16,535 nucleotides of DNA from Goniomonas avonlea (Eukaryota; Cryptophyceae; Goniomonadida; Goniomonadaceae). The position numbers and the translations under genes are program-made. The stretch spans positions 1 through 16,535 of the forward strand of contig QUTJ01031742.1 in the NCBI GenBank assembly GCA_003573635.1, written 5' to 3'. The notes under the pieces were generated by a model. That model made no database searches. It had not been told where the DNA came from and saw only the letters and a program-made list of their open reading frames with translations. Below, piece by piece: positions 1 to 12,000 of this stretch (position 1 is its first letter; every line of letters begins with the position of its first letter).

Positions 1-3000
1 GAGGGGGGGATGCAGACCTGTTGCAGGGCGAACTCGTCGACACGCCGCCAGAAGCGATAGCCCTTGTCGCTCCAGGTCGGCAGGCGGTCGTCGTCTCGCA
101 CAAACTCCACGGCAACCCCGTCCATCAGGACCTGCGAGAGCAGCTTGAGTTTCCAAAGAGCTGAGGCAGCAATGTGAATGTGAATGGATGCACAGTGATG
201 GTGATGTGCATGCAGCTCACAAGGAAGATACCTTGGCGTTGGAAAAGCGTTTGACCCAACACGGTGGATTGACACCAGAGCCCTCGCCGCACATTGCCCT
301 GACCTCCGGGACCAGGGGCGCAGCACAAGCAGCGGCTTTGACACCCAACACCGCGGCCTCTTGTGTGCACTGCTGCAGCAGCTTGGCTCTGCAACCGCAC
401 GCGAGTTAGTCACTGCCACTTCGCGTAAAACTTGCGTCTAAGGCTCCAGAGCGGTTTTGAAAGAAACCATTTTTGATGAAACAAACCGGACTGAGCAGCT
501 GCACATACCTATTCAAGTCAGAGTCCCAGTTGTCAGGCTTCGCCAAGCCTAGAGGGTAGTACTGAGGAAAGTAAGCCAAGAACAAGTCTGCGGCCGAGGC
601 GGGACACATGAGAGGGTCCCAGTCGATGAATGTCGGGTCCGCACACCTGCGCAAAGCGTCAGTCAACAGCAGCAGTAAGCTGCATATGCAACATTTGAGT
701 CGTGTGCACACACACCAAAGGCTACGAACCAACATGCCGCAAGCAAGCACCCTTGTGCAGCATTGTGGACAAGACTGCTAGGTCATTCGGGAGACATTTC
801 ACGGATATGAAACGGTCCACACAAGCCAGCTGAGCGATTTCTCGTGACGAAGATTGGAAATAGCACGCCGACTTGGGAATAGCACGCCGAATCTACAAAA
901 AACTCCACCCGCAACGGAACTGGGCCAAGAAGTCTCGACCCACCTGTGCATCTGGTTGACTATGAACGCCAGCGGAGGTGAAAACGAAACCCTCCACTGC
1001 ACTGGGTACTCCCGATTGAGGATGCGCCCATCAGCATGCTCCACCCTGAACACGTCGACAGTTGACCCAGCCCGAATCACGGTGGGCAATGACTGGACGG
1101 CCGACCGCACAGCAGCAGCGCTGGCATTCCACGGCAGGGCGCTGCGACATCACTGCATTAGGGACGCGCAAGGGAAGCGCCAGCCACCACAACTCAGTTG
1201 AAAAGTTGTTGGGACAAGTAGAGCCGCATGCCGGTCGCCGCGCAGGCGCCGCAGGACAGTCGCAAAAAGAGACGCAGAGACAAGCATGTAGGTGGGAATA
1301 TTCATGCCTAAGGCCACTGTGGCAGCCAATTGCTGCTTGGCTGTCCTCGCCACAGGTCGAGGCCTTACCTGGTTGTCTCCCCGCCCAAGGCAAGAGTAAA
1401 AGTGCCATTCGGCTGCGAAGCTCCGGTAGCTTCGCGGGCCACAGACATAACGGCGGCCCCGGTGAGGTTGGTCTGGTTGGCTGTATGGTTGAGGGAGAGG
1501 AGCGTGCGCGGGCCACGAATAAGTGGAAAGGTGACCAGGTAATCCCAGCCCCGGCCCAGAACCGCCTGCAAACTGTGAGACCACGCCACACACACGGAGG
1601 GACAGGATGAACCGCCAAAAACAGGGGCGGAAGGGAAAGGGTGCGAGGGGCGAGGGAAGAGGGAGAAAACAAGTCGGAGCAAGAGGGGACAGTGAAGAGC
1701 AGGAGGAACAAAAGGAGAAAGAATCGAACACAAAAGGAGATGGAACCAACAGTGGGACAAAGGACCTGCTTAGTGACGTCAAATTGCTCCCCATCGAGAG
1801 CAGCAGCGTTGGCGAGTGCTGTCTGCACGTCCAGACCAGAGGCATTCGCAGGCAGCGGCGCAGTTGTCGCGAACGGTGATGGTGAACGCCTGTCGAGGCG
1901 TGAGAATGTGTGCCGGTCAACGTTGCATTTCTCGCTGGTTGTCTCAAAGCGTCACTCAGCTGAAGGATATGTGTCGTTCACAACGCAGGGTCATATTGTG
2001 TCGACGTACGGTGTGGCAACAGTGAGCGCAAAGGTGCCACCAGCAGCATTCCCCTGGACGATCGTGGTGGCATTCACGGTCATGTTGCCAAGATGAAGGA
2101 GACCAGTTGAGTTCACCTGGTTGTCAAGTCATGCACGATCATGGCGTGCAGGAACACATTCGCAGTGGATCGGCACGGGGCGTTTACCTCAAGCTGTGAC
2201 ACGTCGCCAAGTCCCCCACGGAACTCAATCCGCCACACAAAACCGAGGTGGAGCGGAGCAGGTGTGCCCGACGACGAGGACGTGGAGGAGGGCGCGGGAG
2301 AAGTCGCAGCAGCCGCAGCAGTGCTGGAGCTCACCGGGTCACCCGCGGTGGATGTCGAGGCGTCAGGGGTAGCCGTGGTCGCTGTTACGGTTGTGGCTGG
2401 GGCGGAAGTGGTGGTCGACAAGACAGTTGACGTGTCAGCAACGCTGCTAGTCGCGGTGCCTGTGCCATCTGCACTTGTGGTTTCACTAGCGGCGTTGGTG
2501 GTGGCAGCGGTGGTCGAGGTGGGAGAAGTGGTCTGTGCTGCACTTGTACTGGTTTGTCTGCTTGTCGTCGGCGTTGGGGTAGTGGCCGCTGCGGTTGCTT
2601 GCGGAGCCTCCTGTCTAAGAAACCGAGTGACGCGCATGGATCCCAGACCCGGGAGAGCTTCCAAGGCCGCCTGCATCCAGTAGTCAGTTCGCGCGCATGC
2701 AAAGCGCATTCCAGGCGCAGTCGAGATTCGCTCAGGGCACAAGCACGGCACAACAGCACCTCTCTCCACGCCCACCTCTCCCACCGAGAGGGAAACAGCT
2801 GCACAACGGACTGTGCAACGCAAAAGTGCACGAAGCTAGGTGGGAGAAGCTAGGAAAGAAACTAGCTAGGTGGGAGGAGGACCTGCATTACAAACTCGTT
2901 AGAGTCCCAAGCGAGCGGCTCGGTTTCCGTCCCCCGCCACCTCAGAGTGAACCAGCCACCGGTCACGCGCCCCACTGTCACTTCTTGCACCTGTAGAACA

Positions 3001-6000
3001 ACGTCACGAAACACGAAACGAGCATTATGGAACGAGTACGAGCAACAACAACGGGCCTGCCGGTGAACGTCATGTTAATGTACGTGTTTGCACACCATTT
3101 ATACAACGTATTGACTAACCTCAGCGAGAGTGACCACACGGAGGGAAACGCGCTGCCGCTCAAGGACTGGCTTGTCAGAGTACAGCCCAACCACTTGCAC
3201 TTCTGGTGTGGTGACATCGGCGTAAAGCATGGTGGTTGTGTTGCCGGAGACAAAACCTGATCCAGTCAGGGAAACGCGAGTTCCCCCAGCAAGAGAACCA
3301 GCAGTCACAGACATGGACGAAATGCTGAAATAATACCGAAACGGCAAGGCTGCGATGAGAGTCAGACCAGCGAGGTGCGGGAGAGGGAGAGGGCAGCACT
3401 CAAATCAATCGCAACCAGATGACAATGTGGTTACCTGAGGACGAGCGAGCTGATCCGGTGGCTGTGACAGTGAGGTTTTTGTCGCCAGGCGTGCCGCGCC
3501 CAGTTGTGCACACCAGCTGTGTCGACGTCGCCGACGCGACCGCACAATTCGCATCGCCAATGGTCACGGTAGTGTTGTCAACCCCGCCGAAGTTTGTTCC
3601 CTGGACGGTGATGACGGAGCCTCCGGCGGCGGGACCCCAGGTCGGCGAGACCGACGAGACAGTCGGCGGGTCCACAACAGCAAGCGTCAATGCCGTCACA
3701 AGGGTCGCGTTACGAACAACGCCATCCGTGCCATTAACGTTCACGATAACGTCAAGCGGCGAGCCCGTGGTGACCTCCGACCGCAGGGACACGGTGTCCG
3801 TTGAGCGCAGCAAGACGGTGTTTGTTGCTGCTCGAGTTGACACCGACTTTGAGCCAAGAGTAACGCAGTGGATGTGAGTATACGAGGAGTTGAACACGGC
3901 GCACCCCTGTCCACCAACACTGACGTAGTTATGGTTCGGCACAGGGCTGAAACCGTTGCCCACAATAGTGATAGATGACGGCGTGTTGACGTCGACTGAT
4001 GACGGGGCCACAAGCAGTGCAGTGAGCGGAACCTCGACAGTAAGCGACCCCACCGCGCGACCAAGGGGAAGGACAGTGAGACTGAGTGCGTGCGTGCCAG
4101 TGACTTGGAAGGCAAGCACACACGACACCTGCCCCTCAGAGCTTGAGTAGAGTGCGGCCGTCACAGGGCAGTCGACATCTCCGATGCTTATGCGGTAGTC
4201 CTGTCAGAGCGTGGAAAAGTGAGGACTCTGTGTAAACTCGGCACTACGACCTCGTACTCTGGACGACAATGAGCAATGAACAATGAACACACACACACGG
4301 CAATGAACACACTGGGACAGGAAGAGCCACTCTGTGAGCGGCAACACAATCGTGGAACATTCTCGCAAATCACGTTTTGGCACACAGCCGTTGTCATGAT
4401 CAACGACAGCACAAATGCGAACCTTGAGGGGAAACATCGACGAAGACGCAACGGGTCCAAGGTCTGAACCAAATACTGTCACGTTCAATCCACCATCGGC
4501 ACGAGTGGCAGTGGTCACGCGGGCAGTCGCAGGCTTTAGCTGGGGGTTGAAGTCGAACGGACACGCACGCTTTGTTGTGAACACCTGTGGCAGGCTTACA
4601 TTCAGAAAACAACATCTGCGCATGCGACAATTGATTGTTCTCATGAAGACGAAAGGTCACGACTTGTCAATCGAGAGATCTCTGGGGTGAGATGCGCATG
4701 TGCTGGATGTCGCTCGTCATCCATTGCGTTACCTGGCGGAACAACTTGCGGTGTGTGTGCGCGCGCGCGCGCCGTCAGTGATGCAACGTGCGTGTAGGTT
4801 CAGCGTGGAAGGAATGCAGGTGGATGAACATCGTGGGCGCTGGTAATCACCATCACTTGGATCGTCGTGAACAGGGTCAGACGCACCCGGCGTGTTGTGG
4901 CGGCGCTCTTACACGCCATCGCAACTTACAAGCACACACACACACACACACTGACGCCAGCACACCTGACCACGAACAGCGGATGAGCCGCACACACCTG
5001 AATATTCCATATTCTGTATGGCTTGGAGTCGCCTTGACGGGACTGGGCGGTCAAGTAAAACCGCATCGCTCGGGCGGTGACCGCAGTAAAATTCACTTTG
5101 TCGTACCGTTGAAACTCGTGCGGAAGCTCTGACGACAAATCAGTGAGACAGCAAGGAGTGAAGGACAAGAGAGCGGTTTTCTGTCAAGGTGGAGCTGAGT
5201 TCCTGCTCGTATCAGGCCGCAAAGAACAGCCAGGTGTGAGCCTTGAGGAGCAGAGGGCTGAAGAAGACACATCTAGAAGAGATACCAAAGGAAAAAAGCA
5301 GACACCTTTGCCATCCCAAACGACTGTCCAGTTGCCATAATCGGGGTCGTCTGTCACGGATACTGTATAATTGGTGGCGTAGTTCCAGTCAGTCCAATGG
5401 ACCCCAAACCCTGCCATGCGGCGGGCGTTGGACCACACCAGTGTCAGAGATTGCACCTCTGTGGAGCTACGAGCGCCCCACCAAGAGCCTCCATCGTCGA
5501 CCAGGTTGATTCTCCTCCCGTTGTTTGTAGGTGGCGTGGCGCTGCGTCAAGATGAGCATTCATTCTGAAGATAAACTGGAAATCGGCAATGCCATGCAGG
5601 TCGTGACTCGGCGTTGGTGCGTGCGCACACTCGATGCTACAAGCACTTACCGAATATCACCCGAAGCTTGGAGCCCGTCTGCATCATCGCCGGTGCCGCT
5701 GAGTTCCAGAGCGATGTTTGGGCCACAGCATCTGTCAAAAAGGTTACCTTGTCAACCGGAGGCTGAGTTTAAAGATGCAACCATCCGATGTTGGAACATT
5801 GTTGGGTGTTGAACAATGAATGATGCCAAGGGCACGGCAGCGGCAGTTAGGGATTTTTTTTGGACGGGGGGGGGGGGGGAGCCAGTTCGCACACTCACGT
5901 GTCCGAGGGATCAGGGATGCTGCATACCGCGGCGGACTCTCGCACCCGAACCGACACCTGACGAGAAGTCAGAATGACTCTGAAACGGCCGAAGGGAAAA

Positions 6001-9000
6001 CATATATGAAAACTGTCAATGGGTCAGCAAGATGCGTCGACTGTCAGCAGGATGCATCAAGAAAGTCACGATAACTGTCGACAGGTCAGCAACATGCATC
6101 AGGTCATGACAACCGTTGATGAGTGAGTAAGAGAGGTCGACGAAACAGATTGCAATCCCACAACTCATAATATCGTGTGAGGACAGACAAGGCATATTGT
6201 ACCCTGTGGCACAGACGCACCTGAGGGGTGCTGGAGATCTGAACGAGGTGATCAGCCGGCAAGGGATTAAGCACCAGCCCTCCCTCCACTGCTTCGGCCA
6301 CAGTCACTCCTAAATTGCCCTGGGATGGCGTCAAATGGCTTGTGTCAAGGCCAGCAAAGAGAATCTAAACCGGCATTCAAGAGGCAGGTCAGCAACGCTC
6401 GGCCTCGGCACAAACCTGGGGGGTGACAGAAAGAAGTGGCAAGTTGCCAGGGGTGCCCTCGAACCGAACTCGCCACTTGAGTGCCTGCAAAAACAACAGT
6501 GTTGGTCAGGACACCGTTGAACAGTTTGTAGGACCGTCTTGACGAAAAGTCGGACTTTTTACAAATTGAGGACTTTGCCGACAAAAAGATCAAACTTTTG
6601 GACTCTATGCTGTCTCTTCTCCGCTGCTCTGGTCCTCCTATTTCCAGACTCTCGGCGTCACATAATTACCCAGTCGAACACACGGGGGCAAGAAAGGTAC
6701 CCACTTGATAACAGATTCCGTAACGCCGAACGGCCACGCTGCCAGTGATGCCAGGGAGGGACTGTATTGCCTTGGCCACGATGTCGGCAGTTGCATGGGA
6801 AGACACCGTAACTTGTCCACCACCATACCCGATGTTCAGATTTGACGAGGTTGTGGTTGTGAGCGGCTGCGGCCAGTTAGCATATACGCAAATGTATCAG
6901 GGGTTATGAAACAGTTTACACGCACGCCAAGAGCGACGCTCGTCGTGCATGGGACACAAATTGGGAACTTGTACATGGCAGAGTTGAGCATGGTTCCAAC
7001 TTGCATGGAAAGAGTTGAGCGTGCTAACTTGAACAAAAAAAGTGGTCCAGAACCAGATATCTTGGGGGGCGATCTCCAACAGGCGGTTCGATTGTCGGCG
7101 TGTCCTCATTCGACAGAGCGCGACGTACCGTGACGACCTCCACAAGAGCGCGGCCACTGTCCCCGAGCAAGAGTTTCTCGATTTTTTTCTCCACGCCAGG
7201 CAGGTTGGACTTGTCAAGCTTCACAGGCAAGTACTCCACTTGCAGCACTGGCCCAGCTTCATCTTCGCAGTTTTGGTACACGTAGGCAATATCCCAAGAC
7301 TGCACGGTGTCGGCAAAGGAAGGCATGAGCGAACGAGCTGCCGACGCACCTTGCAGAGAGCAAAACTGGGCACATTGGAGGAGAGGAGGCGTGCCGGGTC
7401 GAGGGGGGGACAGTGGTTGCTCGATGTCACGTTGAGAATCTCCAAGACAGGACCCTTGGGTCGCTTCACCTGCAGGAGTCAATGAGGACAAGTTGCTTCG
7501 TCGGGACGGATCGATGCTGCGCAACAAGTGTCTGGACAGCTGAGGAGAACAGGCTGGGCCAAGTTTGGTCTGACAGAGAAAATTGCGGCGGTTTGGGGTC
7601 CAGAGGGAACGGTTCCTAGGTCGTTGGAAGATTGTATCATATTTTGGGGTATGACTTGAACATTCGTACCTGCTTGACAACCCGCTCCGAACCACCGATG
7701 TAGAACTCGTCGATCCAAAAAGGCTGGGAGGACGAACTGCGGGATACCACAGGTCACGTGCGCGATCGCATGATGGCCATACAGGATTAAAGTAAAAAGT
7801 CGGACGTACCAAACACACACTCGGCGAACACACACAACAAGCACACAGTGAACATTCAGACAGCACTCCAACACAAGAAGCGAGCCAAGCACCGCGCAAC
7901 AGGTTCCGCAAGTATGGCTGGCCAGTACAACCGAGGCTATCACGGATGCGGGCCAGTACTTGCGGAAATGCGTGGGCCAACCTACTGACTAGAAAGCGCT
8001 GCAATGGAGAGCTGACTCCGCCCTCTACGGACAGTGACAACCAAAACAGTAGCACGAATAGCACAACAATCCTCCAACACACCGAAGTACAGCGCTATTG
8101 TGGAAGCCCATTTCCGTGATGTTGTACCCGAAGTCAACGGGCCCCAGAGCGTCCTGAAAGATAACTCAGGGAAGTGGACAGCATATGCACCAGACGAGAA
8201 AGGCAGGGCAAGACACACACGACGAGAGGCACAGCCGATACTTGGGGGCACAAGGCAACACGGGGGAACCACGCATTGCTCACCTGTAGAGCAGCATTGA
8301 GTTCAACGCAGTCGTAGTCCCACTGATCATTGTCCTTCATCTTCTTCCATTCAGCGACCTTGGGGTGGCTGCTGAACGCTTCCTCGTCGGTCACTTGAAT
8401 GGACTTCCAGCCGTGGTCAACAACGTTGATAAGCTAAAATAGAGTTAGGCAGGTGTCAACTGACAAGAAGGGCGGCACACAACTCACGTCATGATTGTAT
8501 TTCAAACACTAGATAGTCGTGCGTCCTTGAGGACAAGACTCGCATTCTCGGGAAGCCACGTCACCATCACCGTAAGGACTGAGATCTACCTACACTCAGG
8601 CACAAGTCTTACCATGCTGGCCTTGGTGCCCCTGGGAAACCGACCAGCCATGCAGATCCAGGGATTCTCCTTTGTGTTCCATGGAATGTCCCTCGTCCTT
8701 TTTGGTGGGTTCATCGCTGCCAGACTCGAAGGACGGCCGCGGTCACCGTTGTAGTTGAAGTTAAGGCTGTACGTGGTCGCGCTGAACATCGAAGTGTGTC
8801 CACAGTAAGAAGTTTCGTTTGTCGTTATCGGTCTGGGCTCGGAGGACCAATGATCCCACGGTAACTGCATAAAAGTGAGTGCTGTGACACTGCCACTCTG
8901 AGACAAGGGCAAGCTACAATGCCACTCGATGACTCGTAAGAACGAGAGTGATACGCGTCTCACCGATTAACGTCAGAGTTATGGCACGTCGAACAGAGTC

Positions 9001-12000
9001 CCAGTAGTACTCTGACACGCATACGCACCGATTGGCCTTCAAAGTCATCCAAGTCAAACACGCTCTCGGCACCCTTGTACTCGTACTCGCAGTTGTGCAC
9101 CAGTGCCCGAATCGCTGTCTCCATAGCCACAGAACTTGCGTTGAAGTCAATGGCGGCCTTGCGGCCACCCCACTCGAGCTCGAGAGTTCCGCCAACATTC
9201 TCACCACCCAGCACAATCCGGTATATGCCTGCGGATCCCAGCACACTCGTAGCAATTTCCTGATAGGATGTCAAACTGGGTCGTATCGCTGCAATGCTTC
9301 CCTGATTTTGTTCATCTCACAGCTGACTCTCCTATTCTCCTATGAGCCTCTCCTATTCAGAGCAGGAGGTTGTTCTTATCCCGCTAAACAAAAAAAGGAA
9401 GGAAATAGCAAGGAGCAAACTCTAGGCATCTGTTTTGGACAAAGTGTCTAACAACTTGCTCACGGTAGCAGCTGAAATCCGTTCTCGACAAGAGGGACTG
9501 CTCTGTCGGACCTCGGAACAACCTGCCCCTCTCTGTCCTCGCGGGGGGGCAACCTGCTCCTCTCTGTCCTCGCGGGGGAACAACCTCCTGCTCTGTCGGA
9601 CCTCGCAGGAACAGCCTCCTCTCTGTCCTCGTGGGAGAACAACGTGCTGCTCTCCGTCCTCGCGGGGGGAACAACCTCGGGCGACAACCTCCTCCTTCTC
9701 TTTCCTCGCGGGGGAACAACCTCCTGCTCTGCGGGAGGGACAACCTCCTCCTCTCTGTCCGTACTCGCGGGGGAACAACCATCCCTTCTCGCCTTTTCTC
9801 TGCTCCACCTTGCGGGGAAACAACCTCCTCACGGTCCTCGAGCCACCATCCCTGTGACTATTTAACAAGTTGGACAAACCTGCTCTTCGTCGAGTGCATG
9901 GCTGTTGTCTTTGAAGTTGACTGACGTGTCGTGGATCTTGAGAGCCACGTTCAAGTGCGCTCCACCTCCACCGTCACTGAACATCGCCTCCATATACATC
10001 GGGTTTCCATGGGTAATGTTGGTAATTGGGCCATAGCTTAGTTCACTGCACGGAAAGTGTTGGTCGCTGGTTGCGACACGCAGCGTGATGAGGGATACAA
10101 GCAGCTGGCATCGGGGTGAGTGGCCTCAGTTTGTGAAGTGATATGCAATGCATTGTCTGTTGTGCCAGAACGCTTGCCCCAGGCGCACAAATTCTGTTGA
10201 GAGGCGAGTTGTGCTGGAGGCGAGTTGTGAAAACACAGCAAACCACAGCCCACTTGCTCAGAGTGGTGGCAGGTGACGACTCGGTTTCGACACAAAGGAA
10301 CAAGGTCGACTAGCTTGGAATAAGAAATGAATAAACAAAAGAACAAGGAAGGTCTGCTACAGCTAGAGGCGAGTTGTGCAATCACAGCACACCACAGCTC
10401 ACCTGCTCCAAGAGGGCCTGGAGGCGACGAGAACGGCAGAAGACGGGTGCGACGTGTTGCCAACGTAAAGAACGTGGCTGTCGTCGCCGCTGACGCCGAA
10501 CGAGACGCGACCGGAAAACGGCGGGATAAAGAGAGCTCGGAACCGAGCACCGTGCTTGACACTGTTTCGTGATGGTGAGAGCGCGTTTGGCAACTGCGAC
10601 AGTGACTCTCGGAGAGCACACGCACGAGGTCAAGTGCGCACGGACGGGAGAGGAAGTGCGATAGCAACTGCGACAGCGACTCTCGGAGAGCACGCAAGTG
10701 CGCACGGAGGGGAGGAAGTGCGATAGTAACTGCGACAGGGACTCTCTGCACACGCACGAGATAAAGTGCGCAGGGAGGGGGGAGGAAGTGCGATAGGAAG
10801 AGGAGAGAGGAAGTGAGAGGTCAGGCGCGACAGCTACAGGGTGCGAGGTCAAGTAGATAGTGGGTTGCGATGCTTGCAACGAGACGCACTTGCTACTCCA
10901 GTAGGGATACATTAGTCCCGATTCCTCGATCACAGACTGACTTGGCGAGTTCGGGTACCTGCACACACAAGTAAGGCCGAAGACATTTTGCATTTGCAGT
11001 CTCAAAATGAGAATGTGCGTCGCACCTCGGGTCATTAAGCAGGCTCGCAATGGAACCGTCGAGGTTTCCAAACCTAAAAAAAATGAGAGTCAGTCGGACA
11101 TGGAGGAGCGAGCAAGGGATGGAAGGACGGAGTCTGGGGGGGGACTTGGTGGTTCGAGTGACCGTCCAGTTTGTTTCCCGCTGTCGTAAACTGTCGAATA
11201 TCGTTCATCTCGGAGTGTTCATCCTTTGATCATTATGTCTATCGCTCAATTACGGTCGTCACCAGTAGCAGCGTTCAGCACCCGCGAACGACCCCATCTC
11301 GCCACACGATACGCTAAGAAGTTGCGTGAAGTCACGGAGGAGCTCCTTAAGACGCTGACGTGTGATGGCGGTGTGACAACGACGTGGGTGGCTGTGGGTG
11401 TAAGGAGCGTACCAAGACTCTTTCAAAATCCCACGAGGGCCCACAAACGAGAAGTTGCCCCCGCCGGTTGCGTTTGTGGAGTTCTCGATAGTGCAGACAA
11501 TGCGAGTGTGTGCGATCGAGTTGATGTGGCAAGGCATCCTGCCAACTGTGACGTTGACTTCGCTGATGTTCGTGCCGAAACTGGAGCCAGTGATGGTAAT
11601 CTGTAATGGTGAAACGGGTGAGAAGATGTGGAAACAACGACGGTTACGATTGACGGGTGACCGACACGCTTCCCAGTTCGCAGAGCCAGCGGCTGACGGC
11701 AATCACACACTGCTCACAAATCGAGCATAACGTGAGAATGTATGACGTATTCGGTTGGATAGACAACAAACGCAGGCACGTCACCACGGGAGTAACACAA
11801 CCTGGGTGCCTCCGGTGCGGGTTCCACGCGAAGGAGTGATGGCTGTGACAGCGGCAGTGTGCTGAATAAGATACTGACGACCCGAGTAATCAGAAAGGTA
11901 TTCAGCCTCAACGTCTGCATATCCCATCCCAGCTCCCCGGCCGTCGCCCCCTTGAGTATGCAATGTGAGGTTGTAGCGCCCTGCCACCACACCGGGCCCG

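Larger units (their letters stand above)
9880..11433 (-). other. Exons 7-11: PA14 domain
   Basis: Five small exons rebuild a PA14 beta-barrel at about residues 345-480. The pieces are KESW|FGNLDGSIASLLNDPR (exons 7-8), YPNSPSQSVIEESGLMYPYW (exon 9), NVKHGARFRALFIPPFSGRV then FGVSGDDSHVLYVG (exon 10), and ITNITHGNPMYMEAMF then SDGGGGAHLNVALKIH (exon 11). SGDDSHVLYVG is the most diagnostic motif. PA14 domains are carbohydrate-binding or adhesive modules in many eukaryotic surface proteins, and in PKHD1L1 the domain also follows IPT 3. Exon 11 ends in DEEQ, joining EIATSV of exon 12. The exon 11 acceptor could be TGCAG (used here) or CTAAG nine bases later; both keep frame. Confidence 0.85.

Noticed and set aside
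1031-1947. Two 265-codon minus-strand open frames
   Set aside because: They run straight through introns with clear splice sites and give low-complexity Arg/Ser/Pro text. The spliced frame instead gives module motifs.
2141-2683. Long plus-strand open frame rich in Val and Ala
   Set aside because: It is the antisense of the Thr/Ser/Ala-rich spacer, and its composition mirrors the coding strand exactly.
6867-7128. A possible extra exon in the 262-nt intron 19
   Set aside because: Exons 19 and 20 join in phase 0 to a family-consistent sequence (VEVVT|PLTTTTSSNLNI), and no good splice-bounded frame was found inside.
8083-8100. Alternative exon 16 end at 8092 (GTACTT) joined to the CTCCCAG acceptor
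   Set aside because: It also keeps frame, but the GTGTGT donor with the CCCGCAG acceptor retains a segment (AVLRSSSQPFW) that better fits the homologous length.
9480-9840. CRISPR-like array
   Set aside because: Units are degenerate, have no regular unique spacers, and lie inside a eukaryotic intron.
9384-9877. Overlapping open frames on both strands, rich in Arg, Pro and Glu
   Set aside because: They are produced by the minisatellite in intron 11 and have no domain motif.
10038-10757. A 239-codon minus-strand open frame
   Set aside because: Only 10561-10403 of this span, read in another frame, encodes PA14 sequence. The rest is intronic repeat.
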